A stretch of DNA of 64,000 bases, taken from positions 1-64,000 of the forward strand of contig CAYRFE010000010.1 of NCBI GenBank assembly GCA_964423645.1, in the 5' to 3' direction. A program made the position numbers and the translations under genes. The stretch comes from CAYRFE01 sp964423645 [NCBI: uncultured bacterium] (lineage in GTDB: Bacteria > Macinerneyibacteriota > Macinerneyibacteria > Macinerneyibacteriales). Below are positions 34,259-43,637 of the stretch, piece by piece. Below the pieces are notes generated by a model, which was given only the letters and a program-made list of their open reading frames with translations, had not been told where the DNA came from and did no database searches. Numbering within the stretch: the first letter of the stretch is position 1; each line of letters opens with the position of its first letter.

Positions 34259-35670
34259 TATACTCCTTTGCCACTGAGCATGATTCGTATAGTTTTTAAT
34301 ACGATCAGGACATCCAGCAGAATATTTGCGTTTTTCACATAATACAGATCATACTGCAATTTATAAATTGAATCTTTCACACTGCTGCCGTAAGAATAAT
34401 TGACCTGAGCCCAACCGGTGATACCGGGACGAACAATATGACGCTGATGATAAAAAGGTATTTCTTTTTGATATTTTTCAACCAATTCAGTCCACTCGGG
34501 ACGCGGCCCGACAAAATTCATATTACCCGCAAGAATATTCCAAAATTGCGGAAATTCATCAACTCGAAGTTTGCGCATTATCTTCCCTAACCATGGAATT
34601 CGAGGATCATTCTTTGAGGAGTATTTCGAATGCTTTTTCGGGTCATGCACACGCATTGTCCTGAGTTTATAAATCTTGAAGACTTTCCCGTCTTTTCCGA
34701 CCCTATCTTGAGAAAAAAATACCGGGCCCCGACTCACACAACAAAAAACAAAGCCAAAAATGATCATGATCGGTGCAGTGAGGATCAACCCGACTATCCC
34801 CATAAGAATATTTCCTACCCGAGTAACAATTCCATAAAAAGTAAATTCTTGTTCATGTTTTTCTATTTGACGAAATAAGTAATAAAAATAATCGCTGTTA
34901 AGGTGTAAAACAGGAATTTTTCGAGAAAATATCTCAAAAATCTCATCGGCAAAATACACGGTTGTTCTTAATCGTTTTAAGCTTTCGATATCCGAAACAA
35001 GGTTTTTATCTAATTTTCTGTCCTTTGCGATAACGACAAAATTGATACAATAGGTTTTTAATATCGCGATAAGATCACTTTGTTGGCCAAGATAGGCGAT
35101 CGTACCGTGAGGAACAGATCTTATCTCTTCAATCTCATCCCCGTCATAGATCTCAATACTGTCAGATACTTTATCTGAGATAAACCCCGAAATACTGCAT
35201 TTGATGATCCGTTGTGCAAGAAGTTCACGTACAACCGCTCGGCCGGTTTTCCCTCCGCCTACAATGAGAATTCGCTTTTCATTACTTCGATTGATATGAA
35301 GCGTGATCAGGAGAAGAAATAACGTCACTATAAGCGCTATAGATGCGTTTTTATACACATTACTTACAAAATCGCTCATTTCTTGTCGTATGAGAGCACG
35401 TGTAATGATCGTTACGACGAGAGATACTAAAAAAACGCTGATCACTTTCCTGAAGAAAAAGGTCGATTTTCGTATCGCACTCACATTAAATACTTCATGC
35501 GCGAACAACACCACAAGCCAAATACCGCCGTATCCAAGACAATCCAGCCAAAAATTATAGCTGAACAACGTCTCTTTGTGAAGCATTCTGCCTACTATCA
35601 TCCCAAAAAACACGGAGACTATAGACAAAAAAATGACAAGATATCTGATTTTTTGCAACGAATTCTTCAT
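34258..35670 (-). CDS. undecaprenyl-phosphate sugar phosphotransferase (WbaP/WcaJ-like)
   Basis: 470 residues. N-terminal membrane helices (about 8-115), a central Rossmann-like CoA-binding type domain with IVGGGKTGRAVVRELLAQ (about 140-157), then the C-terminal bacterial sugar transferase domain: a membrane hairpin, FFSQDRVGKDGKVFKIYKLR, LRVDEFPQFWNIL, NFVGPRPEW, and the end GITGWAQVNYSYG. It attaches the first sugar phosphate to undecaprenyl phosphate. The start at 35670 is preferred because the frame's earlier ATG (35694) lies within the promoter. Confidence 0.9.
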   Translation of the reverse strand: MKNSLQKIRYLVIFLSIVSVFFGMIVGRMLHKETLFSYNFWLDCLGYGGIWLVVLFAHEVFNVSAIRKSTFFFRKVISVFLVSLVVTIITRALIRQEMSDFVSNVYKNASIALIVTLFLLLITLHINRSNEKRILIVGGGKTGRAVVRELLAQRIIKCSISGFISDKVSDSIEIYDGDEIEEIRSVPHGTIAYLGQQSDLIAILKTYCINFVVIAKDRKLDKNLVSDIESLKRLRTTVYFADEIFEIFSRKIPVLHLNSDYFYYLFRQIEKHEQEFTFYGIVTRVGNILMGIVGLILTAPIMIIFGFVFCCVSRGPVFFSQDRVGKDGKVFKIYKLRTMRVHDPKKHSKYSSKNDPRIPWLGKIMRKLRVDEFPQFWNILAGNMNFVGPRPEWTELVEKYQKEIPFYHQRHIVRPGITGWAQVNYSYGSSVKDSIYKLQYDLYYVKNANILLDVLIVLKTIRIMLSGKGV

Positions 35671-35684
35671 ATTTACCTGAGTGA

Positions 35685-35713
35685 ATTGTAACATAATACG
35701 ACAAATTTGTAAA
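35685..35713 (-). promoter_or_regulatory. promoter of the wbaP-like/manC unit, very short leader
   Basis: Minus strand TTTACA (35713-35708), 17-nt spacer, TGTTACAAT with -10 TACAAT (35690-35685). The predicted start is near 35678, leaving only AGGTAAAT before ATG 35670. Confidence 0.66.
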
Positions 35714-35843
35714 CTACTAATCCCTTCTCTTCGCCACGCGTTTGGAGAATACCCGCGCGTATCCTACGTTTTGAGTTGACAGCGTTCATCGACGTCAAGA
35801 TCATGCAATGAATGACGAGTTGGTGACAATTTCTTGTATTGGT

Positions 35844-35939
35844 GATCTTTGCGAAATTCGAATTTTTTCATTTTCTATTTTTCATAAATAGGGGTTTGGG
35901 TGGGCACAAATCATAAAAATAGTAATTTTGTAAAGCTAT
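35844..35939 (+). repeat. deleted MITE-like element R7
   Basis: Left end GATCTTTGCGAAATTCGAATT, right end AGTAATTTTGTAAAGCTATC, and the tail TTTGGGTGGGCACAA. Both internal hairpins are missing, leaving about 95 bp: an internal-deletion derivative. The waaL-like gene's promoter starts 3 bp past its right end. The rest of the gap 35714-35843 shows nothing. Confidence 0.7.
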
Positions 35940-35941
35940 CA

Positions 35942-35969
35942 TTGTCATATATAACTTTTATGGTATAAT
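35942..35969 (+). promoter_or_regulatory. promoter of the O-antigen ligase-like gene, leaderless
   Basis: TTGTCA (35942-35947), 16-nt spacer ending TGG, TATAAT (35964-35969). Only CAGCAC separates the -10 from ATG 35976, so +1 should fall on the A of the start codon. Confidence 0.7.
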
Positions 35970-35975
35970 CAGCAC

Positions 35976-37142
35976 ATGGAAAAAATTAAAACAGCAGTGC
36001 TCATCTCATTATTCGTTTTTTTTATAGGCGGCATGTATAGCCTTCCGCTTGAGTATGCGGGCGCATTCCTTGTTCTTATGACCGGTATCATTACCTATGT
36101 GGTATACGGAAACACAAAAAAGTTGGCCCCGTCGAAATTTTGGCTGGTACTCCTTGGCGGTATCAGTTTGAGTTTTTTTTTAGGATACTTTCATGTGATC
36201 AATTCACAGCGCTTTTTCAGTCAAGCTGAAAAATACTGGGGCAGTTTCTTGCTGTTCACCGCAGGGTATATACTTATTTCAACGTTCGAGAACATTATTC
36301 AGATCGTAATGAAGGTATTTATCTCGGGTATTGCAATGACCTCATTCATCGGTATTATTACTCTGACCCAAACCCTCATCGACACCCACCGGCTTCCTTT
36401 ATTGAACACTCCTTTAGGCATGTCAAATGATTACGGTTCGATCTTGATCATCGGCATACTGCTTATGCTGGGCATCATACTCTTCAAACACATACTTTTT
36501 AGTCGAATGATTGATAGAGTCATTCTCGGATTTTTTTGCATTGCTCTTGTATTCGTTCGCAGTGATGCCAATGCGCTCGGGCTTATTATCGGATTCATTC
36601 TTTTAATGTGGCCGTTAATCCCCGTCACGAAAAAAACATTTTTCAAGATCGCATTTATTGTAATTTTTTGTTGCACACTCACTGTCGCCGTCCATTACAG
36701 GCATTATTTTTTACGTTCCGGAAATGCCGTGCGAATTGCGTTATGGCACGGTTATTCGAAAATGATACTGAAATACCCTTTCACGGGAGTCGGGCTTTCA
36801 CAAATGCCGTATCATTATGATGAATGGAAGGTGCCGGTTCCCTTCACGAAACAAGTTCGCATGGTCGAACCTCTGACCGCGCACTCCTTGCCGGTACAAT
36901 ATGCAGCTGAGAATGGCATACCGGCATTACTTCTTTTGTGTTTTTTCCTCTATCGATATTGGAAAACCTGCATTCGGAAAATAAATCCTTATTATGGCGT
37001 TTTTGCGGGGTTTGTTGCATTTTCTATCGCGGCATTATTTTCAAATCATTTTTTCATGATACGACAAATGCTTTATTTTTGGTTCCTGGCGGGATGTTAT
37101 TTGGCACATATTCATCAAATAAATGCGTTGAAAAAATCTTAA
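35976..37142 (+). CDS. O-antigen ligase / polymerase family membrane protein
   Basis: 388 residues, about ten to twelve hydrophobic helices, with the large loop near 250-310 containing FTGVGLSQMPYHYDEW and LTAHSLPVQYAAENGIPALL. This matches the Wzy_C/WaaL motif (GxG...H(N/S)xxLxxxxExG). It either ligates or polymerises lipid-linked oligosaccharide; sequence alone does not separate the two. No Shine-Dalgarno site: translation appears leaderless. If that is wrong, the next internal ATG (about codon 20) would remove the first helix. It converges with the flippase gene, 3 nt apart. Confidence 0.8.
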   Translation: MEKIKTAVLISLFVFFIGGMYSLPLEYAGAFLVLMTGIITYVVYGNTKKLAPSKFWLVLLGGISLSFFLGYFHVINSQRFFSQAEKYWGSFLLFTAGYILISTFENIIQIVMKVFISGIAMTSFIGIITLTQTLIDTHRLPLLNTPLGMSNDYGSILIIGILLMLGIILFKHILFSRMIDRVILGFFCIALVFVRSDANALGLIIGFILLMWPLIPVTKKTFFKIAFIVIFCCTLTVAVHYRHYFLRSGNAVRIALWHGYSKMILKYPFTGVGLSQMPYHYDEWKVPVPFTKQVRMVEPLTAHSLPVQYAAENGIPALLLLCFFLYRYWKTCIRKINPYYGVFAGFVAFSIAALFSNHFFMIRQMLYFWFLAGCYLAHIHQINALKKS

Positions 37143-37145
37143 ATC

Positions 37146-38681
37146 TTACTGTTTCCCGTGTAGTGTTTTGATTCGATATACAATTTTTCTAAAATACTTA
37201 TCCGGCAAATAAACCATCAACAGAATAACATTGATAGTCACGAAAACGACGATCGCGTTGATCAAAAAATCAATGAGAGCATGTTCAAAAATAAATGTAT
37301 GTCCCAATTGACGTATGACTATAAATGCTAATGCGATACTTACGGCAGACATCATCAGATGCTTACCATACACAATCATATATCCGCCGAGAGGCTTATG
37401 AAAGCCCTGACCAAAAAGCAATTTCGGCCGTGTCCAAAAAGATGTCAACACAAATGACACACTTGTGCCGAGTATTACACCGGCCGGTCCCATCAGGCGT
37501 CCCAAAAACAAAGAAATGATGAAGTTACTGGTAAATTCCGCAACAGTATTGCCCTTATCACCTTTGAACAGACCATAGGCGGTTTTAAAAACTTCAGTCG
37601 GCTCACGTGTGATCTTAAAAAATACATTTGAAACAAGTGCAATAAGAAAAATATTATCCAACAGCATGGTTTTCCCGATCCATAGTTCAATGAAAGAATC
37701 GGTTATCATATACAGACAAAACACACTGACGGATGCGATATAAAATGAAATTGAAAAAAACTCTCGCCAAACCGCATATGATTTTTCATCATTTTTTTCG
37801 ACAATAAGATTCCCGACACTTGATTTCGCATTCCATATGGTAGTGGTTAAAAAATTTGAAATAATCGTCGTCACCATCGTATAATTCACAATCATACCCA
37901 GAACAGTAAGATTTGCGAAAAAAGCGATCAGCAACGAATCGGTCTGATTAACGACAACATTACCGATCTTGTATAAAAATGTCGTTGAAATATTATGAAA
38001 CGCTTCTTTGTTCTCCCTGAATGATTCTCTCAACTTTATGGACGGTATAATTCGCAACCATGGGTACATTGATGAGACTTTTCGATTACTTAAAAATATC
38101 GAAACGATATCGAACGCTATTCCGACAATAAACCACAGCATAAAAGATCGTGTAAGATACAGCAACGCGATCAGCACCAACACCTTTATGATTTTGATGA
38201 TCCCTTGCAGTTTGGTCAGCACATAATTCTTCTGGTCCGCCTGTATGACAATAAACTTATATGATGCATAGTAGCTTATCATTGTATAGACAACATATGC
38301 CCAAAAATACGATATCGACAATCCCGGTTCAATCTGACCTTTCGACATCATCGGCATAAAAAATGATAATCCTGTTCCGACAATCAAAATAATTATACCG
38401 ATAGCTTTCATGAGAAACGCATAGAAGGTCAGTATTTTGTTGATCGCATCATAATCATTATCATGAAGCGGTTTATACAGCGCATACGTGATCGCTACAC
38501 CCAGTCCTAATTCCGTAAGATTCAAATATCCGAGCAGATTCTGCACAAGGCTAATAAATCCGAGATAATTGGGACCTATCGCATCTAAAAAAGCTTTTCT
38601 TGATACAAACGACAAAAGCGTATGTATAAAGAAAAATAACGATGTGTATTTGATATTAATGAACGTTTTAGCGGTACGCAT
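37146..38681 (-). CDS. polysaccharide flippase (Wzx/RfbX-like, MATE/MOP superfamily)
   Basis: 511 residues with about 12-14 membrane helices and the family's N-terminal region (FVSRKAFLDAIGPNYLGFISL, NLLGYLNLTELGLGVAITYALY). It moves undecaprenyl-linked repeat units across the inner membrane. GGAG lies 6-7 nt before the ATG. It overlaps the preceding glycosyltransferase by 14 nt; three genes (GT2-GT2-wzx) form one minus-strand unit from the promoter at 40831. Confidence 0.88.
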   Translation of the reverse strand: MRTAKTFINIKYTSLFFFIHTLLSFVSRKAFLDAIGPNYLGFISLVQNLLGYLNLTELGLGVAITYALYKPLHDNDYDAINKILTFYAFLMKAIGIIILIVGTGLSFFMPMMSKGQIEPGLSISYFWAYVVYTMISYYASYKFIVIQADQKNYVLTKLQGIIKIIKVLVLIALLYLTRSFMLWFIVGIAFDIVSIFLSNRKVSSMYPWLRIIPSIKLRESFRENKEAFHNISTTFLYKIGNVVVNQTDSLLIAFFANLTVLGMIVNYTMVTTIISNFLTTTIWNAKSSVGNLIVEKNDEKSYAVWREFFSISFYIASVSVFCLYMITDSFIELWIGKTMLLDNIFLIALVSNVFFKITREPTEVFKTAYGLFKGDKGNTVAEFTSNFIISLFLGRLMGPAGVILGTSVSFVLTSFWTRPKLLFGQGFHKPLGGYMIVYGKHLMMSAVSIALAFIVIRQLGHTFIFEHALIDFLINAIVVFVTINVILLMVYLPDKYFRKIVYRIKTLHGKQ

Positions 38682-39684
38682 TACTATCTCCGTATGAAAA
38701 AATAAAATTCTGCATTTTCTTTTTCAATTTCCACAAAAAAACAAAAAGCAAAAACCCGCGAAGCGCTCCCAGTAACGTGCATAAAACGAGTAACAGTGAT
38801 TCGCGATAGGTATATTTTTGTAAGATGTTTTGCCGTTCATATAACATCGTTTGCAGCATATTATCGTGATCGAACATTTTATACGATCGTACAACGTCCA
38901 CAATGAGTTTAAATATCTTACACTCAAGAAACAATCTTTCTTCACGAGATTCAACCTGTCCGACAAATGAATGAAGGCTGTCGATAATACGTATTTTATC
39001 CCTAAAATGTTGCAATCCGATCGATGACATTATCGAACCGGATGCACGGATCCTATAACGATAGAACGGTTTTTCATATGCAATAAAAGTATCGGCACAA
39101 CATAATAATCTCGGTGTCCACTCTTCGTCTTCGTGATAAATACCTTCATAAAAGTAAAGCCCCTGTGTGTCGAGTATTTTTTTCTTTACAATATATCGCC
39201 ATGCAACAAATGTCATTCCGCTTGTACGAACATAGTTTAAAAACGAAGCTTTGGAATTATTATTGATCGCTTCGGCATTGAGCACAATATCATACAGCGG
39301 AACAGCATTTTCTTCGGTATTTGGCATAAACATTCCCACGACAACATCCGGCTGTGACTGTTCGATTAATACGCTGATATCACCAAGGCACCCGTTGATG
39401 ATCGAATCATCGCTGTCAAGAAACATGCAATATTCTCCCGATGCCGCACGGATCCCTGTATTTCGAGCTGAAGACAAACCCTTATTCGTCGTATGAATAA
39501 CGTGTATACATGAATTATTCTGCGCAAGCCGGTCACACAAATATTGGCTTCCATCGGTCGATCCATCATCAACTAACACAATTTCACAATTTGAATAATT
39601 TTGCGCCAATACGCTTTCGACACATTCGGTAAGATATGCCAACACATTATAGACAGGGATAATAACACTTATGTTAGGTTGCAT
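38668..39684 (-). CDS. family 2 glycosyltransferase
   Basis: 338 residues. GT-A fold: SVIIPVYNVLAYLTECVESVLAQ (6-28), VDDGSTDGS near 38-46, SSARNTGIRAASGEYCMFLDSDDSI (DxD at about 92-94) and HEDEEWTPRLL as the likely catalytic-base region. C-terminal helical extension with a hydrophobic stretch (LLVLCTLLGALRGFLLFVFLW), suggesting membrane association. It overlaps the upstream GT2 gene by 11 nt. Donor and acceptor unknown. Confidence 0.9.
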   Translation of the reverse strand: MQPNISVIIPVYNVLAYLTECVESVLAQNYSNCEIVLVDDGSTDGSQYLCDRLAQNNSCIHVIHTTNKGLSSARNTGIRAASGEYCMFLDSDDSIINGCLGDISVLIEQSQPDVVVGMFMPNTEENAVPLYDIVLNAEAINNNSKASFLNYVRTSGMTFVAWRYIVKKKILDTQGLYFYEGIYHEDEEWTPRLLCCADTFIAYEKPFYRYRIRASGSIMSSIGLQHFRDKIRIIDSLHSFVGQVESREERLFLECKIFKLIVDVVRSYKMFDHDNMLQTMLYERQNILQKYTYRESLLLVLCTLLGALRGFLLFVFLWKLKKKMQNFIFSYGDSNAYR

Positions 39685-40753
39685 TTTTTTTCATTTCCGT
39701 ATTCACCAGAAAAAAACGGGACTGCAAGCGCTTTGCGGTTCTACGCGTTTTAATAAATCCAATACACGTGTATATCAGGGAAAAACGTATAAAACATTTC
39801 ATGATCATATAAAAAGATGTCATTTCGGTCTGTGTATGCAGTGATTCTGTTACGAGAGGATCATGCATGACCGCACGAATTTTATCGGTTAAAACCGCAA
39901 AGGTCATTTTATCCGCGTGATGAACAAGATACTCAATGGCTGTACATGCATTTTTTAGCGCTATCCGTGCAACGGCCACGCACTCGGACGCCGCACTCGA
40001 TTCTGCATGTTTACGGCAAAATTCGTTGACAGCATGCGAAAATCGCAAACAGTAATTATAGTAATCAGGATGATATTTGCTTGTGATGGAGATACCGTTT
40101 ATTTGCCTGTATACATACAATGTATCCGAAATCACACACACCGATCGTACAAATTCCCAATAACGCAATGCAAAAAACTGGTCTTCGCTTATCGGTATAC
40201 TAACAGGGAAAATGATATTGTTTTTGTGAAGAACAGACCGTCTGTATAACTTATTCCACGAGACATTCATAAGTCCCTTTTCGCGCAACAAGCAAAAACG
40301 GGTTACCATATTCTTTTCACATGACAGTATACCGGGCTCAGGAACTATATCAATTACTCTTACAATATCTTCATTATTAAAAAATATGGTTTTAAACCCG
40401 CAAATAACCGTATCACAGTTGGTTGAAAGGAGTGCAGTGATCAGTTTTTCACACATATTCGGCATGATCACATCATCTGCATCGACAAATTGAATAAATT
40501 CTCCGTGAGCCAAACCGATCCCCACATTACGAGCAACCGAGACTCCGCTTTTCTTTTGATGAAATACTGATATTCGCGTATCACGTACCGCATATGAATC
40601 ACATATTTCTCCGCTCTTATCAACAGCCCCTTCATTAATAATGATAATTTCAAGATTGGTATAGGTCTGATTAATAACACTTTCAAGGCAATCGGCAATA
40701 AATTTTTCAGCTTTATATACCGGAATGATGACGCTGATTAAAGGACTATTCAT
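39674..40753 (-). CDS. family 2 glycosyltransferase
   Basis: 359 residues. SVIIPVYKAEKFIADCLESVINQ (8-30), the region IIIINEGAVDKSGE where the usual D(D/E)GS(T/P)D is changed to NEGAVD, VARNVGIGLAHGEFIQFVDADDVI (DxD-type VDADD) and ISEDQFFALRYW. The altered N-terminal Asp motif may shift nucleotide binding. First gene of the GT2-GT2-wzx unit. A GGAG site is 11 nt from the ATG. It builds part of the repeat unit; specificity cannot be read. Confidence 0.88.
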   Translation of the reverse strand: MNSPLISVIIPVYKAEKFIADCLESVINQTYTNLEIIIINEGAVDKSGEICDSYAVRDTRISVFHQKKSGVSVARNVGIGLAHGEFIQFVDADDVIMPNMCEKLITALLSTNCDTVICGFKTIFFNNEDIVRVIDIVPEPGILSCEKNMVTRFCLLREKGLMNVSWNKLYRRSVLHKNNIIFPVSIPISEDQFFALRYWEFVRSVCVISDTLYVYRQINGISITSKYHPDYYNYCLRFSHAVNEFCRKHAESSAASECVAVARIALKNACTAIEYLVHHADKMTFAVLTDKIRAVMHDPLVTESLHTQTEMTSFYMIMKCFIRFSLIYTCIGFIKTRRTAKRLQSRFFLVNTEMKKNAT

Positions 40754-40830
40754 TATTTACACTACTCCATGCTGCAGTAGAACAAAAACACAATCGCGTA
40801 TGAATTCATTCGACCGCTATCACGGGAGTG

Positions 40831-40858
40831 ATACTACCATATTTTAAACACGTTTCAA
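40831..40858 (-). promoter_or_regulatory. promoter of the GT2-GT2-wzx unit
   Basis: Minus strand TTGAAA (40858-40853), 16-nt spacer ending TGG, TAGTAT (40836-40831): extended -10. Leader about 70 nt. The gap 40754-41037 also holds a dyad GTATACTGTATAC near 40888-40900, between the divergent promoters. Confidence 0.65.
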
Positions 40859-40926
40859 TCAAATTATTTCCAATCATGGAAAGAGTATACTGTATACGCT
40901 CATTATTTTCATATGATTTATTATTC

Positions 40927-40955
40927 TTGACCTCATCACTGCACAATGTTAGTAT
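40927..40955 (+). promoter_or_regulatory. promoter of the GT4 pair
   Basis: TTGACC (40927-40932), 17-nt spacer ending TGT, TAGTAT (40950-40955). AGGAGG precedes ATG 41038. Confidence 0.7.
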
Positions 40956-41037
40956 CGCGCATGCATTTAACCGAAACTCTCGCCGGAAATGACCGGCATA
41001 TACTATATGATCGCGCCTATTCAGGAGGTATCGCGTC

Positions 41038-42153
41038 ATGTTAAAGATTTGTCATTTGACAAGTGCACATATACGATACGATGTTCGAATCTTTTTGAAG
41101 GAATGTGTAAGTCTGGCGCATGCAGGATACGACGTAACCCTCGTATGTGCAGATGATAAGGACAATGAAATAAAAGATGGTGTATATATCATATCAACAC
41201 GATTTGTACCAAAAAACAGAATTCACCGTTTACGATGTGCTAAAAAAGCGCTATTGAAAAGTGCTCGAGAAATCGATGCTGATGTTTATCACTTTCACGA
41301 CCCCGATCTGCTCTCGGTCGGTTATTCACTCAAAAAACAAGGAAAAACAGTGATTTACGATACCCATGAAGACGTGCCGCGACAAATAATGGGGAAAACA
41401 TGGATCCCGCGTATTTTTCGTACACTCCTTGCATATGCATTCGAAAAATATGAGAATTATCATGCCAAACATTTTGATCATATCATCACGGCGACACCGC
41501 ATATTCGAACACGGTTTGTAAAACTTAATCCCCGTACGACGACGGTAAATAATTACCCGCTTCATGCCGAATTTGCAATACCGTCACGATGGGATCACAA
41601 AAAATCGGAATGTTGCTATATCGGTTGCATAGATGTCATTAGAGGTATTTACCAGATCATCAATTCTCTTGCGATCGCGCAGATTCCCACACATTTTTGC
41701 GGGACATTTGAAAGTGCGGTTGTGCAAGAAAAGGCATCTGCGTTAGCGGGATTTTCGTATATCAAATACCATGGGCAGTTGTCCCGTTCGGATGTTCAGA
41801 ATATCCTGTCACAGTGCAAAATCGGACTGATCACGTATCTGCCGGACGGCAATCACATCGCGTCGCAACCCAATAAATTGTTTGAATATATGGCAGCAGG
41901 TATCCCTGTCGTCGCTTCAAATTTCCCCCTTTGGAAAGAAATCGTCGAAGAAAATCACTGCGGAATATGTGTTGATCCGGAAAATCCTCATGAGATAGCC
42001 GACGCAATTCGTTTGATCCTTGCGAACGATGAACACGCACGTGTCATGGGAGAGAATGGTAAAAAAGCAATTACGGAAAAATACAATTGGAGTATCGAAG
42101 AAGCGGTGCTCCTCAATATCTACCGGTCTTTACCAACTGTTTTAAAAAAATAA
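41038..42153 (+). CDS. family 4 glycosyltransferase
   Basis: 371 residues, GT-B fold. The N-terminal half has VRIFLKECVSLAHAGYDVTLV and the HFHDPDLL motif. The C-terminal nucleotide-sugar half has YHGQLSRSDVQNILSQCKIGL and the EX7E-type segment KLFEYMAAGIPVVASNFPLWKEIVEENHCGI. Cytoplasmic, retaining sugar transfer from an NDP-sugar. AGGAGG lies about 9 nt before the ATG. It is followed after 89 nt by another GT4 gene on the same strand. Confidence 0.9.
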   Translation: MLKICHLTSAHIRYDVRIFLKECVSLAHAGYDVTLVCADDKDNEIKDGVYIISTRFVPKNRIHRLRCAKKALLKSAREIDADVYHFHDPDLLSVGYSLKKQGKTVIYDTHEDVPRQIMGKTWIPRIFRTLLAYAFEKYENYHAKHFDHIITATPHIRTRFVKLNPRTTTVNNYPLHAEFAIPSRWDHKKSECCYIGCIDVIRGIYQIINSLAIAQIPTHFCGTFESAVVQEKASALAGFSYIKYHGQLSRSDVQNILSQCKIGLITYLPDGNHIASQPNKLFEYMAAGIPVVASNFPLWKEIVEENHCGICVDPENPHEIADAIRLILANDEHARVMGENGKKAITEKYNWSIEEAVLLNIYRSLPTVLKK

Positions 42154-42242
42154 GAATGAAACCAAATATTTATTCAGTGAAAAACCTGACAATAAAGAAG
42201 TACCGTCGCGATGCGTAAAAAAAACAAGAAACGAGACCTATC

Positions 42243-43370
42243 ATGTATACACTTATAATAGCCCGAGGCTATCCCTCGGAAAGATCAAAAAGTTACGGTA
42301 TTTTCGAATTTGATCAAGCGCAAGCATTGGTAAAAGTCGGATGTAAGGTCGTCTACGCGGCACTTGATGTGCGCTCGGTACGACACTGGCGAAAATGGGG
42401 TATTGAGCATTTTGAGAAAAATAATGTAACCATAGTCGCGCTTAATATTCCATGCGGGCGGATACCTCTCAAAATACTTTATTTTATCGCTGAAAGAGGA
42501 TTAAAAATACTGTACTCATATATTGAAAAAAAGTATGGCCCCCCGGATGTGATGCATGCGCATTTCCCCGATTATGCTTATGTCGCTACAAAACTCAAAA
42601 ATAAAACAGGTATCCGATTGGTGGTAACTGAACACTCATCTGAAATAATAAAACCCTCATTAGTGAAAAACTTGAATAAAATAGCGCAACAAATATATGA
42701 TAATTCTGACGCGATCATTGCCGTAAGCCCTGCACTTTCGGAAGCTATAGAAAAAAACTACGGACACATTGCACGTTACATCCCCAATATGGTTGATATA
42801 GACATTTTCACTTACATGCCTCGTCACATACACGATGGTTTTCGATTGGTATCCGTCGGTAATCTGATCGTTCGCAAAAGAACAGACCTCACCATTGAAG
42901 CATTTCATCAAGCGTTCAAGAATGAACAAAATGTAACATTAACCATTTTCGGCGAAGGCGAAGAACGTCCGTTCTTGGAAAAACTTATCGAGAAATATAA
43001 TCTTTCACAAAAAGTATTTCTCAAAGGATTATGCTCGCGTCATGAAATTGCCAAGAATTTTCAGGAGAGTGATTGTTTTGTGCTTGCATCCCGCGCAGAA
43101 ACATTCGGTGTCGCGTACGTCGAAGCTATGGCAACCGGACTTCCCGTCATTGCAACAAAATGTGGCGGAGTCGATGCCTTCATTCATAATGGAAACGGTG
43201 TGTTGGTGCCTGTTGATAACCTTGAAGATTTGACCGATGGAATGAAATATATGTATGCGCATGCTGCTGCTTTTGATCAAAGAAAAATTTCTGAGGAAAT
43301 GCATCAAAACTTTTCTCCGGAAACGGTATCACGCCAATTGATAGCGGTATACGAATCTTTGATAAAATAA
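42243..43370 (+). CDS. family 4 glycosyltransferase
   Basis: 375 residues, GT-B fold. It starts MYTLIIARGYPSERSKSYGI and has VMHAHFPDYAY and EHSSEII in the acceptor half. The donor half has VSVGNLIVRKRTDLTIEAF, TIFGEGEERPFLEKLI, and the E-rich SRAETFGVAYVEAMATGLPVIATKCGG block. No good ribosome site before the ATG. Likely co-transcribed with the GT4 gene upstream. Its 3' end faces element R8. Confidence 0.9.
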   Translation: MYTLIIARGYPSERSKSYGIFEFDQAQALVKVGCKVVYAALDVRSVRHWRKWGIEHFEKNNVTIVALNIPCGRIPLKILYFIAERGLKILYSYIEKKYGPPDVMHAHFPDYAYVATKLKNKTGIRLVVTEHSSEIIKPSLVKNLNKIAQQIYDNSDAIIAVSPALSEAIEKNYGHIARYIPNMVDIDIFTYMPRHIHDGFRLVSVGNLIVRKRTDLTIEAFHQAFKNEQNVTLTIFGEGEERPFLEKLIEKYNLSQKVFLKGLCSRHEIAKNFQESDCFVLASRAETFGVAYVEAMATGLPVIATKCGGVDAFIHNGNGVLVPVDNLEDLTDGMKYMYAHAAAFDQRKISEEMHQNFSPETVSRQLIAVYESLIK

Positions 43371-43429
43371 CCGTTTCAAGATATTTATTAACAATGAATT
43401 CCCCTGTCACAAGCTACAGCGTATCAATA

Positions 43430-43633
43430 TAGACCTTTGCAAAACTACCGTTTTTTTGAATTTGCGCCCACCCCAAACCCCTCCCGTGAAAATCGGGAGG
43501 GGCTTAAGTTGTTATATAATGGGGACTTCGTCCCCACACCCCTTATAATAACAAAACGATCATAACAAAGCCAAAGCAAGCTTCGGGGAATGTACCCCAT
43601 TTAGATGAAAAAATGTTGGTTTTACAAAGGTCT
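43430..43633 (-). repeat. MITE-like element copy R8
   Basis: Ends AGACCTTTGCAAAACT (left) and TTTACAAAGGTCT (right), clear terminal inverted repeats. On the minus strand: CCCCGAAGCTTGCTTTGG, TTGTTATTATAAGGGGTGTGGGGACGAAG, GTCCCC, ATTATATAACAACTTAAGCCCC, TCCCGATTTTCACGGGAGGGG and TTTGGGGTGGGCGCAAA. Its right end is 4 bp from the stop codon of the convergent GT4 gene. It occupies nearly all of the gap 43371-43637. Confidence 0.8.
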
Positions 43634-43637
43634 CTTA

